Shown here: piece after piece, positions 45,068 to 56,224 of the stretch | Numbering within the stretch: the first letter of the stretch is position 1 | How the letters are laid out: every line of letters begins with the position of its first letter | NCBI GenBank assembly: GCA_007644065.1 | Contig: VJWN01000015.1 | Location: forward strand, 170,658-234,657 | DNA length: 64,000 nucleotides | DNA from: Margaritispora aquatica | Taxonomy: Eukaryota; Ascomycota; Leotiomycetes; Helotiales; Discinellaceae | Direction: 5' to 3' | Program-made: the position numbers and the translations under genes | Notes under the pieces: model-generated | Databases searched by the model: none | Seen by the model: only the letters and a program-made list of their open reading frames with translations | Told to the model about the DNA's origin: nothing

Positions 45068-47298
45068 ATTGTTTTCCCAAATGAACAACGTTCAAAGAAC
45101 ACAAACAGGTAAGATGAAAAGGTGCGTGGCAAGTGTCTGCAGTCTCAAGGAATTCGATGATTCGAACATATGAATCGAAAGCTCGGGCATGCGATACGAT
45201 ACGATACGTTTTGACTAAACACGTTTTGACTGCATGCAATTCCCCAGATATATTAGTAGCCTACAAGGTATATTTCACAAGTTCATAAATCATACTTCAA
45301 TCGTAGACCGTTACCTTGCGTTTTTCTACCTTGCCTCCTTAAAAGACATTCTCCCACTACCGCCGCCAGGAATTGACGGCCGCCAAGCCCCCCCCCAACC
45401 CCCCCCCCCAAGCACCCCTCTCTTCCGCCAAAAGGTACCTACCTAACTAGCCAGCCAGCCTTTTGTAACCTAAAAAAAAAAAAAAAACCCCAAAAAAATC
45501 AATAGAAACTCACCTAAACAACCTAAAGAATCATCTGATCTTATCTGATCTTATCCAAGAATTCCTGGTGTTCTCCTGTGAGTCTCTAAGTAGAAAGGTA
45601 GGATGGATCTTCAAGTTTATATAAATCTATAAATCTATAAATCTATAAATCTATAAATCTATAAATCTATAAATCTATAAATCTATAAATCTATAAATCT
45701 ATAAATCTATAAGAGAAAGCAAAACCCAAACCCCCTTTCAAAAGAAAACTACCTACCTACCTACCTACCTTATCCGAAATTTCTCGAGTACGTATTCGTC
45801 AGTTGTGCAGGCAGTTTTAGGTAGATCGAATTTGTCAGGGTAGGTTGGTTTATTTTGGGTGGTTGGTGGGTTTGTGGATGCGTGAGGTATTCATCATTTA
45901 TATTTTGTTACCTACTACTCACTCGCTGCTCGGTCGGTCCTTCGACACTTTGTATTATTCTTTCTTTCTTCCTTTCTTCCTTTATTTCGTCCTTTGGATA
46001 GGTAGGTAGGTAGGTAGGTAAGTACCGTATCTTTTCTTAACAATCACTTACTGTTCTAGTCGATTTAACTCGGAAGACTTTACTTTACGTCACTTTATGT
46101 CCATTGAATCTAAACTCGCATATACGTATATCTTATTACATCGACTATTCCTCTCGTGATATCTACACAACCATCACCAAACAAATCAGCATACAAGTAC
46201 CTCCCTTACCTAATCACACATCGACATCAGCATCACTTGTACTTACGTACCTTGACACCTCATATGCCGCCAAAGCACGATTTGGGAACTTCCATGAGAT
46301 AAGTGCTATCTCTGGAGTGGTGTGCTGTGGTGTGTTGTGTTGTGTTGTGTTATATCTCATGGTTGGTAAGTAATATATCAAAAAAGAGGGAATTCACGAG
46401 GTGTTGTCTAAAGCCGAGAGAGGGCGCGGATTAACACCCAGGTGGCATTGGGAGATGTGTGTAGCGAGTGGGAGTGGTATGTAGGCACTTAAATAGAACT
46501 AGTGCAGAGTAAGAGTTTGTTGGTTACAAGGTTACAAGGTCCAATATAGATGGAGGAGACTTCGGGGAAAGAAGAGAATTGCAAGGTATTTTTATTCGTG
46601 GGTAAGTTCGTGGGTAGGTTCGGGTTGGATATATATATATATGTGTGGGTGGGTGGGTGGGTGGGTGTGATATAGTATAAGATAAGTGAGTTAAGCTAAA
46701 TAGGAAGATATCCTAGGATTCTAGATAGCTATAGGCTTTTCGTTGTCGTCATCATCAATAGAGTCTTTGAAACGGAGTCGAATCTAGAGATATTGGGCTT
46801 TAGTATAAAATGAGAAGACGAAAAAAACGATATCTAAATGATGGGTAATAAGATACATATAAAGAAATCAACCAGTATATTCACACTCAGGTTAGTCGCA
46901 ACCAATCGACAGAGAAACATAATCACATAGGTAGTCTTACACACGAGTATCATGCTGCCAAACAATCACACATATCCAACTCTTGGAGAAAGTCAGAATG
47001 TCTAGATTTACATGACATCAAAATCGAATTTTTGGTATTATCGCTACTCGCTAATCATCTACCCATTTCAGTTCATATTCATAATCTATCGGTACGCTCA
47101 AAATCGTTCCTCATTGCCCTACTCCTCCTCCTTCTCATCCTAAACTCAACCCTGTCCTATACGCCCACTCGTTCATTCGCCTATACCAGGCAAGAGCCTC
47201 ACACAGCACCAAAACGCCGTACCGCAGACCAGGATATAAAAACCCAAATCCTCCCAGTACCACTTCTCTCTCGATATACCACACCAACCCAGCTCTCC
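45068..47298. other. 2.2 kb convergent intergenic region with minisatellites
   Basis: The RPAP1-like gene (+) and RAD54 (-) end toward each other here. A C-run near 45390, an A-run at 45472-45487, an 8-bp minisatellite (45621-45712), ACCT repeats near 45751, AGGT repeats near 46000 and a GGGT repeat near 46647 are present. No gene is supported. Confidence 0.6.
45621..45712. repeat. 8-bp minisatellite (ATAAATCT)
   Basis: About eleven perfect tandem copies of ATAAATCT with no spacer sequence. Confidence 0.95.
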
Positions 47299-49920
47299 CT
47301 AATGAGAAATATACTGAAATACAGCCGAGACATCCGGATCGCCCTTCTCCTGCCTCAATAACAAATCCTGAATAGGACCCAAGCCCTCATTCACGAAATG
47401 GTTCCACGTGCTTGTATCACCATACATCATGGCCGGCGCCTTGATGAACTGCTTTCCATCCGGTTTGCAGCGCCTACACTTGAACGTGTCATGCGTATCA
47501 CTGGTGGTATTATTCCTATACTGGAACAATTCTCTCAAAGAATCGAGCGTAAAGTGACGCTCTACGTCTTGTGCTGAATCAACGACACAGGAAGAGAGGG
47601 ACTGTTTGTGTGATTGGCGTTGGAAGATCTTCTCTTCGATAGTGCCGGTCGCGATAAAGCGATAGACGAAGCAGTCTTTCTTCTGCCCGTCACGCCATAC
47701 ACGCGCAAGTGCTTGTTGATCAGCTGCAGGATTCCAATCAGGGTCAAAGAGAACTAGACGGTTGGCACCGATGAGATTGAGACCGCAACCTCCGGCTTTG
47801 GAACTGAGTAGGAAGACGAACTCTGAGCCTTCAGGATCGTTGAATTTATCGACTAATTTCTGGCGCTTCGTGACATTCATTGTGCCATCGAGTCGTAAGC
47901 TGCCGTATCCACGATTACGGCAAAGCTTGTCAAACATGTCGAGAGTCTGAGTGTAGTTGCTGATCAAGACGATCTTGTCGTTGGTATCTTGACGGATTCG
48001 TGCAAGCATTCTGTCAAGAACTTGCATCTTGCCTGAATACCAGGGTTTGATATCGCGATCTCGCCCACGAGAGTCCTTTGGCACATAATCTTCTGGGAAG
48101 AACTTCTCACAACCAGGTAAGTCGTCAGGGAGACTGAGTAAGTCTGGGTGATTGCACAATTTCTTGAGCAGGCCAATTGCTTTCAACGGTTGACTTCCCT
48201 TACCACGAAGCAATGCCTTGATATCCGGACTGGTGATGAAGTGGTTGTAAAGATCCAATTGGAAGGGGGCCAGATTGCAGAAAACAACATGCTCATACTT
48301 GACAGGCAAGTATTTAGACAAGATATCGTTGGTTCGTCGAATGATGAATTTGTTCACCACATCCAAAAGATCTTTAGTGCATTGGTCTCCTCTTTCTCGA
48401 TCTTTATCACTTCCAGCTGCGTCACGACCTTTCAAGATGGGAAGCTCGTATTTCTTGCGGAATTCCATCCGTGTCCCAAGCAGGCCAGGGTTTGCGAAGC
48501 TGATTAGCGAGAAATACTCGGAAAGATCGTTCTGAATAGGAGTTCCAGACAGGATGACTCTCCTCGATACATCTAGACTATTCAATGCGGTGAAAGTTTG
48601 ACTGTCGCCATTCTTCAGTCGATGACCTTCGTCGCAAAGCATAAGCCCAATCTTTGTGCCTTTCAATTCATCGACATTCAGTCGCAATGTCTCATACGAA
48701 ACAATGATGACTGGCCTCGTCACTGCCCTACCACTTGCGATAGCCCACTGCCTCAATTGCTGTGTGAGTTGCTCCTTGGTAGCTTTTCCATCAATAGCAA
48801 ATGGTTGAATGGCATCTGGTCCTAGCCATTTCACTAACTCGTTCGCCCAATTCTTCACTAAACTGGAAGGACACGCAATGATGGCTTTTTGAATAGTTGA
48901 TTTGCCTGCGTCTGGGGATTGCTTGAGAAGCGTCCACATCAGTGCTATACACTGTAGAGTCTTTCCGAGTCCCATTTCATCGGCCATAATACAGCCATTT
49001 GCGTTGTCCTCAATCATCCCTGTAACACATCTATACATAAACTTGACTCCTTCGATTTGATGTGGTCGTAATACTTTCGATAATCGTGGATCTATCACGA
49101 CTGGGACTTTTGGTCGTTCTCCTTCCACAGCTTTCTTAATACCTAAAATCTCTGCCAGACTCTTATGTACTAACGGAGCATCAATTTTTGGTGCTTCCGC
49201 AACTGTATCTCCCTGCCCCGCTGCTACGGCAGCTTCTGCTGCGGCCTTCTTTGCTTCCTCAATTGTCCGTGGCCTCTCATCTATCGTAGGATCATATAAT
49301 ACTATTGCAAACTCCCCACTTGGATCGTGTAGTGGTTTCGCGACAAAAATTGCTCCTGTTCGTAATCCTAATGTCGGCGGAGGCCGATTTGGATTATAGT
49401 TTCCAGCTTCTTTATTGACCAATGGCACCGAGAACGCTTTCCGAAACATAGTTTCTTTATCCTTCACTTGGAAGACGGGGTATCGATTCGCATCTCGATT
49501 TGCCAGAGCCAACCTATCTTCATTTGTCCATGCCTTGTCCTCCTCGTCCTTCGAATCATCTGCCCCTTCATAATTCACCTTCCTCCGCTTCCGCGCAGGT
49601 TTTGCTGATGCTCTGCTCACAGTTGCAGAACCAGGACATTTGAAAGGCTGTGCTAGCCTATTGACTGATTGTGGTGTCCCATATCGTTGTAAAGCTTGTG
49701 GTCCAGGCGTGGAGGGTGTCGTCGCAATCGCGTTCTCTTTGTCACATTCCAAGCTGATGCGAAATGGTTTCTTCAATGCGCTTGCATTCAAAGGAGTGCC
49801 TAACGTGGAACCAAGTCTTTTCCTCGAAACTGCTGGTGTATTCACAGGCGCAGGCTCGTCTGGGGGTGTAACAAGCATCTTTGGAGAAGAACAAGGCGTG
49901 ACGAGTACTTGTAGATGCAT
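47299..49920 (-). CDS. RAD54: DNA repair and recombination protein Rad54 (Swi2/Snf2 ATPase)
   Basis: A single long exon of 873 residues. Rad54 is a double-strand-DNA translocase that works with Rad51 in strand invasion, chromatin remodelling and clearing of Rad51 during homologous recombination. The N-terminus has the conserved FKCPGSATV and basic KPARKRRKVNYEGADD segments used for Rad51 contact. Helicase motifs appear in order: HQIEGVKFMYRC (Q-like), ADEMGLGKT (Walker A, residues 313-321), ACPSSLVKNW, VSYETLR, LMLCDEGHRLKN (DEGH box), LSGTPIQNDLSEYFSL, LKKLCNHPDLL, LISNYTQTLDMF, LRLDGTM, LLSSKAGGCGLNLIGANRL and DPDWNPAADQQALARVWRDGQKK. ATG 49920 is the first of the frame; a second ATG 14 codons on (MLVTPPDEP) is also possible. 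It is the longest uninterrupted exon in the window. Confidence 0.97.
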   Translation of the reverse strand: MHLQVLVTPCSSPKMLVTPPDEPAPVNTPAVSRKRLGSTLGTPLNASALKKPFRISLECDKENAIATTPSTPGPQALQRYGTPQSVNRLAQPFKCPGSATVSRASAKPARKRRKVNYEGADDSKDEEDKAWTNEDRLALANRDANRYPVFQVKDKETMFRKAFSVPLVNKEAGNYNPNRPPPTLGLRTGAIFVAKPLHDPSGEFAIVLYDPTIDERPRTIEEAKKAAAEAAVAAGQGDTVAEAPKIDAPLVHKSLAEILGIKKAVEGERPKVPVVIDPRLSKVLRPHQIEGVKFMYRCVTGMIEDNANGCIMADEMGLGKTLQCIALMWTLLKQSPDAGKSTIQKAIIACPSSLVKNWANELVKWLGPDAIQPFAIDGKATKEQLTQQLRQWAIASGRAVTRPVIIVSYETLRLNVDELKGTKIGLMLCDEGHRLKNGDSQTFTALNSLDVSRRVILSGTPIQNDLSEYFSLISFANPGLLGTRMEFRKKYELPILKGRDAAGSDKDRERGDQCTKDLLDVVNKFIIRRTNDILSKYLPVKYEHVVFCNLAPFQLDLYNHFITSPDIKALLRGKGSQPLKAIGLLKKLCNHPDLLSLPDDLPGCEKFFPEDYVPKDSRGRDRDIKPWYSGKMQVLDRMLARIRQDTNDKIVLISNYTQTLDMFDKLCRNRGYGSLRLDGTMNVTKRQKLVDKFNDPEGSEFVFLLSSKAGGCGLNLIGANRLVLFDPDWNPAADQQALARVWRDGQKKDCFVYRFIATGTIEEKIFQRQSHKQSLSSCVVDSAQDVERHFTLDSLRELFQYRNNTTSDTHDTFKCRRCKPDGKQFIKAPAMMYGDTSTWNHFVNEGLGPIQDLLLRQEKGDPDVSAVFQYISH

Positions 49921-50595
49921 CCACGCGTCTTGGTCTCTGATTGACCTTCGCTATGCAAAATTCTCGCTGTAGCTGGTGGGGGTTGGATCATAAAATGGAG
50001 GCTGATAAATTCGAGTGGCAATAGGTAGCAAAGAGTATCAATCAATTGAAGCCGGAAACGCGATCAAGACACGAAGCGCGTCGGAAACACGTGAGACGCC
50101 TGTCAAAGCCGGCAAACCCGTATCTTAGGCAGGTTTCTTGGTGGATGCCTGCCGTTTGTTGCCTGAACCCCCAAAATCTCCATTCCCGTCCAGCTTCTCG
50201 TTCCTACAGGCCACAACAGCAGTACCAGTAGCACCAGCAGCACCAGCAGCACCAACAGCAACAGCCGCCACCCTGTGTATCACCGTCATCACCCGAAAAT
50301 AATTCCGGTAAAGGAGACTCGAATTTTCTGGTGGGAATTCGGTGGAGGGAGGGAAAAAAAAAACAATTTAAATGTCTCAATTCCCTATCTAATTCCTTTT
50401 AAACCTCTTCATTGTTCCCCTTCGAATTCGATTCAGGATAATATTAATATTTTTTATTTTTTTATTCGGATTGATATTGTATCTATCTTCAAAATCCTAG
50501 ATTCTCCATCCTCTCAATTCCTCCACTAACCCGCACCAATCCAACTTCAAACCCACCCGCTATCCACCAACGAAACAACAACTTACCTAGCAAAA
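49921..50595. promoter_or_regulatory. divergent promoter, RAD54 / small membrane protein, with MCB-like sites
   Basis: The 675 bp between two outward starts contains ACGCGT at 49923-49928, ACGCGA at 50058-50063, CACGAA at 50070-50075 and the E-box CACGTG at 50088-50093. ACGCGT and CACGAA are the known yeast MBF and SBF core sites that drive G1/S genes, including recombination genes. That they act here is inference. A CAG/CAC-rich repeat near 50220-50270 is also present. Confidence 0.5.
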
Positions 50596-51006
50596 ATGGC
50601 TCCTCCTCCCCGCCCATCGTCACTTGACTACTTCTTCGCCCGAAATCAAACTCCCATCATCTTCTCGACTTTCGGTTTACAAATGTGTCATTATCAGTAT
50701 ATTAAGAAATCGTCACCTGCATTAGAAGTATCTCGAACCTTAGCCTCGGCGAGTCTGGCTTCTATGCCGAGGACTTTGAAAGCTGGTCTCGGGTGAGTGG
50801 CTCTTTGTCCATATATCCAGAAATATATGGGTATGTTATGTTGGGAAAACAAGTTCTGACATGTGAATAGGTGGGCAGCTGTCTTTGTTGGTCTTTTGAC
50901 TGAAATCACTTTTGCAAGCAAGACCATCAGGGACTACTCGGATCCAGTTATCAAGGTCTCGGCCCAACGCAAAGTTTGGGCAAAGGCACCCCAAGAAGGA
51001 TTGTGA
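50596..51006 (+). CDS. small membrane protein of unknown function
   Basis: Two exons, 50596-50792 and 50871-51006, give 110 residues. The ATG at 50596 is in the context AAAAATGGC and the 78 bp intron has canonical ends (GTGAGT, AATAG). Two hydrophobic stretches, TPIIFSTFGLQMCHY and LKAGLGWAAVFVGLLTEITFA, could cross a membrane. Basic residues lie between and after them (YIKKSS, VSAQRKVWAKAP). The size and pattern resemble small mitochondrial inner-membrane proteins, but there is no known motif and I do not recognise the family. It shares a promoter region with RAD54. Confidence 0.75.
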
Positions 51007-51219
51007 ACTTTGTCAAAATCTTTGGACGGGTTTTTTGTCCTGAGGACACAAAAGTGCCCGGAGAGAAGAGTTTGGCTACGTTTCAAGTCGAAGTCAAAGC
51101 CAAATCGTGACTCGTTGCAACCGAATTTTGTACTTTGACAAGGGGCGGCTTATGGTCATATTTGGGCAGAACTCCAGCTCAATTGTCATGATACACCATC
51201 CACACACCAAAATCTCACC

Positions 51220-52311
51220 ATGTCGGCCGATTTTTGGGCTGGATACATCTCAGGCGCTATAGGAATCATAGTCGGCAACCCTCTGGACGTTATCAAAGTT
51301 CGTCTCCAAGCCAGCACTCACAACACCACTTCATCACCAACTGCCACTATCACGAACACATTACCACCTGTAACCACCTCGCTCACCTCGCAATTCACCT
51401 CAGCAGGCTCCCTTATCCGAGGAGCCACGGCTCCTATTCTCGGTTATGGGGCGCTCAACGCTCTCTTGTTTGTAACCTACAACCGAACCTCGCAATTTCT
51501 CACCCACCACCAATACCAGCATCAAGCACCATACCAGACACAAATTCAAACGCCAACCGCAAACCTAACAACAACTTTCATTGCTGGTGTAGTCGGAGGT
51601 CTCGCAACCTGGGTCGTCAGCACACCCACAGAGCTAATTAAATGCCGCGCTCAACTTTCCTCCTCCTCTTCCTTGTCCATCACGCGATCTGTTCTACGCA
51701 CCGAGGGAATCCGGGGCCTCTATTTCGGCGGTGTTGTTACAGCTCTACGAGATAGCGTGGGCTATGGATTCTACTTCTGGTCATATGAGCTCAGCACGCG
51801 GTTTCTTGCTTCTCGGCTACGAAGTGATGACAGGAGTGGTGATGGTGCTGTTGGAGCAACAGGGAAGAGCGGAATGGAAGATGCAGCAAGGGTCCTTCTC
51901 TGTGGTGGTCTCGCGGGCGTGGTGACATGGCTGAGCATTTTCCCTCTGGACGTAGTAAAGACGCGAGTACAGATGCAGATCCTGCAACCTCCTCAACCCT
52001 CTCACCATTCTCACCCAACACACTCGCCGAGCACACCACTCCTCCCCTCAACTATCGCTTCCGCCTCAGAGCAACCACGCCGACAAGGCGCCATAGCAAT
52101 CGCCCGCCACGCCTACGCAACCGAAGGCATGGGTGTGTTTTTCCGCGGCCTGGCCGTGTGTAGCGTCCGCGCATTCGTAGTGAATGCCGTGCAGTGGGCC
52201 GTGTATGAGTGGATTATGCGGGAACTGGATACAACCAGCGGGACGGAGACCGGGAGGGAGATGATGGTTAGAGTCAATGGAACCAACACGGAGGGGATGC
52301 TTTTGGATTAG
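51220..52311 (+). CDS. mitochondrial carrier family protein (SLC25)
   Basis: A single exon of 363 residues, only about 210 bp downstream of the small membrane-protein gene. Three carrier repeats are present with signatures NPLDVIKVRLQ, TPTELIKCRAQL and FPLDVVKTRVQMQ. The short N-terminus (MSADFWAGYISGAIGIIVG) and the second-repeat signature PTELIKCRAQ resemble the carnitine / basic amino-acid branch (SLC25A20/29/45-like), but the substrate cannot be fixed by eye. Ser/Thr/Pro-rich loops after repeats 1 and 3 make it longer than the usual 300 residues. No intron is needed. Confidence 0.9.
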   Translation: MSADFWAGYISGAIGIIVGNPLDVIKVRLQASTHNTTSSPTATITNTLPPVTTSLTSQFTSAGSLIRGATAPILGYGALNALLFVTYNRTSQFLTHHQYQHQAPYQTQIQTPTANLTTTFIAGVVGGLATWVVSTPTELIKCRAQLSSSSSLSITRSVLRTEGIRGLYFGGVVTALRDSVGYGFYFWSYELSTRFLASRLRSDDRSGDGAVGATGKSGMEDAARVLLCGGLAGVVTWLSIFPLDVVKTRVQMQILQPPQPSHHSHPTHSPSTPLLPSTIASASEQPRRQGAIAIARHAYATEGMGVFFRGLAVCSVRAFVVNAVQWAVYEWIMRELDTTSGTETGREMMVRVNGTNTEGMLLD

Positions 52312-53821
52312 ATTAGACAAGAGAGGATAGAATAAATGAGGTATACGGAGCGTAGCATAGTACATATGGGAAGTGGGAGACTGGTATCTTATTTATGCGT
52401 AGAGCTGGATATACCCTAGGTAGAAAGATAGATCGATCGATAGATGTATACGGACTAGACCATAGACGATAGACTACCCTACATATCAAATCTCACAGCA
52501 AGACCCTAACATCAAGAACCTAAAATCACAACCCCATGTCCTATTTTTCCTCTCAGTACCTTATCATCGCTATCTAATACCCTACGCCGCATCAGCAATA
52601 AAAAGAATGTGAATATGAAAATATTCAACTTCCCAAATCAACATTATCAAATCCTCGAGTTTAACCATCGAGCGTGAAGCGATCAGTCCATTGATACCTT
52701 AGTTTATTGACCTTGAAGGATTTCATTCATGATTTAGTATTAATACGTCCCGATACATAGGATAGCTGACTGGGTTATCACTAGCAGGATTCAAATACTT
52801 TAGAATAGTAAGTATTTCACTTTCTAATTCACTCCCATCTTCTTAAAACAAAAAGCCCAGATCATTGTACGTACTATCTTATAGTGCGGATATTAACCAT
52901 CCACCTCACTTTACCTCATCTTATCTCACAATAGTTGTACTGTATGAGAAAGTACTCAAGCAACACTACTGTAAAATTTCAAAGCAACCTCGACTCGACT
53001 CACGAAGCGAATCACATGACCTCATCCTCAAACCTGCCCAAACCCACCTACCTACCTACCTAGTATATAAATCCCAATAACTCCCCTCGTTTCCATCTCC
53101 GAAGGTAATGGCCGGGTGGTAGTTTTTCTTACATTCATTCCCATCATTCTGGTTTCACTCGGGCACAGCACCACGGGCGAATCAAAAGTTGCGTGGGACT
53201 GGGATGTCGCACCTTTCCGAGATACATAAATAAGGAGTAGAGGTGATCGCTAGTCGGACTTCAAACCTTTTTGCAGATTTTGGTTTTGATTCCTTTGTAG
53301 AAGCTCTTTTGGTTCTTCTTCTTCTTCTTCTTCTTCTACTTCTTTATTTTTGTTTGGTTTTTTTTTCTTCCAATCTTTGCATCGAGATCTAGGCGGATCT
53401 CGCTAATCGGGAAATTGGCAAAAGCATCGCGGGCTGCGGAGCACAGTTTACGAATGTGATCAATATTGAATTCCTCAATAACCCATTGCATGATATCAGG
53501 ATATACTGATACACAGTTTACCTAAGCTAAACCTCTCCACAGGAACCTTGTTAGACAAGAATAAATTGCTCCAAACGCCAGGATCGAACGATACTGGAAC
53601 AACCCAGTTTTTGACTACACCTCCTAACGCCATACCACCATCCACGCTATGCAGGCCCGTGGTAAACAAAACACAATAACAGCTCCACTTGACACTATTC
53701 GAGGAAGGCTTTTTGAATAGCACTCTGCGGGTGCTCAACGCGCACAACGCAAGTAGTCTTTGCAAAATTCCTGAATCAAGAGAAATACCCCAGTGCACTC
53801 AACACAACTGCAAATAAACAC
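52312..53821. other. convergent intergenic region, no supported gene
   Basis: Carries the 3' flanks of the carrier gene (+) and the SAK gene (-). A TCT/CTT repeat lies at about 53316-53340. A minus-strand frame of 100 codons (53496-53798) looks somewhat protein-like, but it has no recognisable motif and no splice partner, so I do not call it. Confidence 0.5.
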
Positions 53822-55667
53822 TCAAAAGTATTGCAACTCGCCAGTGCCTCCTCCCTGTTTACCATTGTTGCCAGCCTTGCCCTGTTGAGAGGTCCACTGC
53901 GAGTATTTTGAGAACTGCTGCTCGACTAACTGGTGTGGAGTTTGGTATTGCTTCTGTAGCGGTGGGAAGTCCTCGTATGCAACGGCAGCATTGTACGATG
54001 GCGTGGAATTGCCCTTCTCGCTAACATCATCGAGCGATCGATAATTATGGCCACGTCCTCGACCTCGACCTCCACCACCCCCACCACCACCTCCACGATT
54101 GTTCCCACCACGACCGCCACGAGCGTTACCGCCTCGGAAGTTCCCCCGTCCACCACCGCCACCACGTCCGTTTTGGTTCTGCTGATGACCACCCCTCCCA
54201 CCGCCAGTAGAGTTCTGGTTAAAGTTTGAACCACTCTCACGACGATTAGAGTCACCATCTGGAGCGTGCTTGCGCTTAGCAGCTTTACTCGGAAAGAGGC
54301 TCTCGTACGAACCCTCTTCCGGATCCTCCTCCTCGATGCGTAGCAGCACCTTTTCACCCACTGTGCTCTCGAATATGTATTGCTTCTCCAAAGGTACTGG
54401 CTGCCAATTCTGAATCTTACCTGCGTCGATTGGTCGGGCACCTTTCCGCAGCGCGAGAACGACAATTGGTACAGGGTTCTCAGTATAGTACTTTTTGTCT
54501 GCTGGAACAGGCCGAACAGCTGCAGCCCAGATGCTGTTTTCGTATACGCCTGTGCCTGTGACCTCCCAGGATGTCTTGCTGCCCATACCACCCACCTTGT
54601 CCAAAATGCTTTGTTGGCATGGCCGAGGTGTGATTAAAATATTGTTCGCGAGAAACTTCAGCTCTGTATCCGGCATGTTTGGAGGCAATTGAGCAAGAGT
54701 GAGCAGTTTCTGTGTGTCAGCGTTGTTGATCAAATAGCCAGTATAGAATACAGTCTTCTTGATTTGAAGACGCTTGCCACGCTGGCCTTTGCTAATAGCA
54801 AGATTGTGATCATTGATCATGCGTTGAACTGTTGCAGCCTCTGTGACAGGATCGAGAAGAGTGCTGGCATCAGCCACTTGGATGACCTCAGCAACAATGG
54901 GACTACGTGAAGGTGTACCACCTAAGCCATTCTGGCGTCGATTGTAGTCCTGGAAGAAATCCCTGAAAGCCTTTGTATGCTTGACCCTGTCTTCGTAAAC
55001 TCGGATCTCTTCCGCATCTTTGTAGGTCTCCATCATACTCTCCAAGAAGACTTGCTTGAAGTGCATGGTACTGCTGAAGCGCTGGTTATTTGGACCAGCC
55101 GCTGGCTTGAGCGATACGAGATCAAATTCGAGGCCTTTAGCAGCAACCATTTTATTGATGAGTTCTGAGAAGCCACGTTCGGACCGACCGGTCAAAAGAA
55201 CTGTAAGCACATCCTTTTGCTTCATGCTTAACTGTATCAGTGAGACGATGGATTCGTTCCACCAACCTTCCCAGGCACGAGGCTCTTCTTTTTCTATGCC
55301 TTCTCCAGTGGCCCCCAGTAGTCTCGAATCGTGCCACCATCCACCTGTGACAATGGTATCCTGTCCTTGGAGAAACCCAATGGATGGGCCATTCCATAGT
55401 TTTGGATTTGGCAGAGGGGAGTTGAAGACTGCAAAAAGTTAGCGCGTGATAAAGAGCAGTGCGAGGATATGCTTACTGGTATTGTCAAAGTCATAGACAT
55501 GGAGAGATTTAACCTTGTTGACAGCTGCAGAGCTTAGTTTGTATCAAACACCTGAACCATGTAGACTCACGAGGAAGTTCTTTATTGGCGATTGACCATC
55601 TATTGAGAGCAGTCAATGTAAATGGTGGTGAAGCTCCATTTGCACCGTTTCGTGGAAATCCAGCCAT
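53822..55667 (-). CDS. HAD-fold Swiss Army Knife RNA-repair-like protein with RGG tail
   Basis: Three exons on the minus strand, 55667-55571, 55524-55477 and 55428-53822, give 583 residues. The N-terminus runs VKSLHVYDFDNTIFNSPLP; the DFDNT motif, with nucleophile D44 and D46, is HAD motif I. NPKLWNGPSIGFLQG, GGWWHDSRLLG and LTGRSERGFSELI (motif II region) mark the HAD_SAK_1 group. That group was linked to RNA repair by comparative analysis of RNA-processing domain fusions. Residues after about 440 hold an Arg/Gly-rich low-complexity segment (GGRGGHQQNQNGRGG and following GGRG units), as in RNA-binding proteins. The tail is Gln-rich. ATG 55667 is the first ATG of exon 1. The first two introns are 46 and 48 bp. 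Catalysis on RNA is inference; no substrate is established here. Confidence 0.88.
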
Positions 55668-56224
55668 TCTGGAAAAGGTCGCGCCGAAGTCGCGCAAAGT
55701 CTTCTGGAGTCGATACAGATTGGGGGTTTGCAGAAGCTTAAGTTAGAATGAGAGATAAACAGCGAGAAACCACGAAAGCACAGTTGCTGTGTGGTTTGTG
55801 ATGTCTTTGTGATTATTTTTTGAGGTTACAACACTCACAGCCTCGAGTCGCGATGGCCTCGAGATTCACAGCCTTCTGGTAAGCCAGATTCGGCACGTGC
55901 TTTTTAATCAACATGCACGTCGCTTTGAGTCGAGAATCGAATGTGTAAACAATGGAAAAGACTGAATACTGTAACGAAATTTCTTTTTTCACTAAGCCTT
56001 AGTGCCACAGAATAGTTGACGAAAATTTGAGAGCAATCAAATTTGAGTTAAGTTTCCACCATAAAAGTTTCTAGTAAGACTTATTAGATTTTTCTTCTAC
56101 CAGACTCGATATTGCCCTTTCTAAGCACTTGAAAATCTAACTTGCAGTCATTTTTGTTTATGCGAAGATAATCTCCACGAGTGTTTGATCATCAAGAATC
56201 ATATTGCATCTCACACAAGCTAGG
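55668..56224. promoter_or_regulatory. divergent promoter, SAK gene / DUF167 gene
   Basis: 557 bp separate two outward-reading starts. No named element is called. Confidence 0.5.

Noticed and set aside
45158..45230. B-box-like GTTCGAATC on the minus strand, possible tRNA
   Set aside because: No A box, acceptor stem or anticodon arm fits at the right spacing.
45621..45712. Regularly spaced repeats as a CRISPR-like array
   Set aside because: The units are eight bases long and directly adjacent with no spacers, in a fungal genome; it is a minisatellite.
53496..53798. 100-codon minus-strand frame and a GTTCGATCC motif inside it
   Set aside because: No tRNA fold can be drawn around the motif, and the frame has no recognised domain, no good start context and no partner exon.
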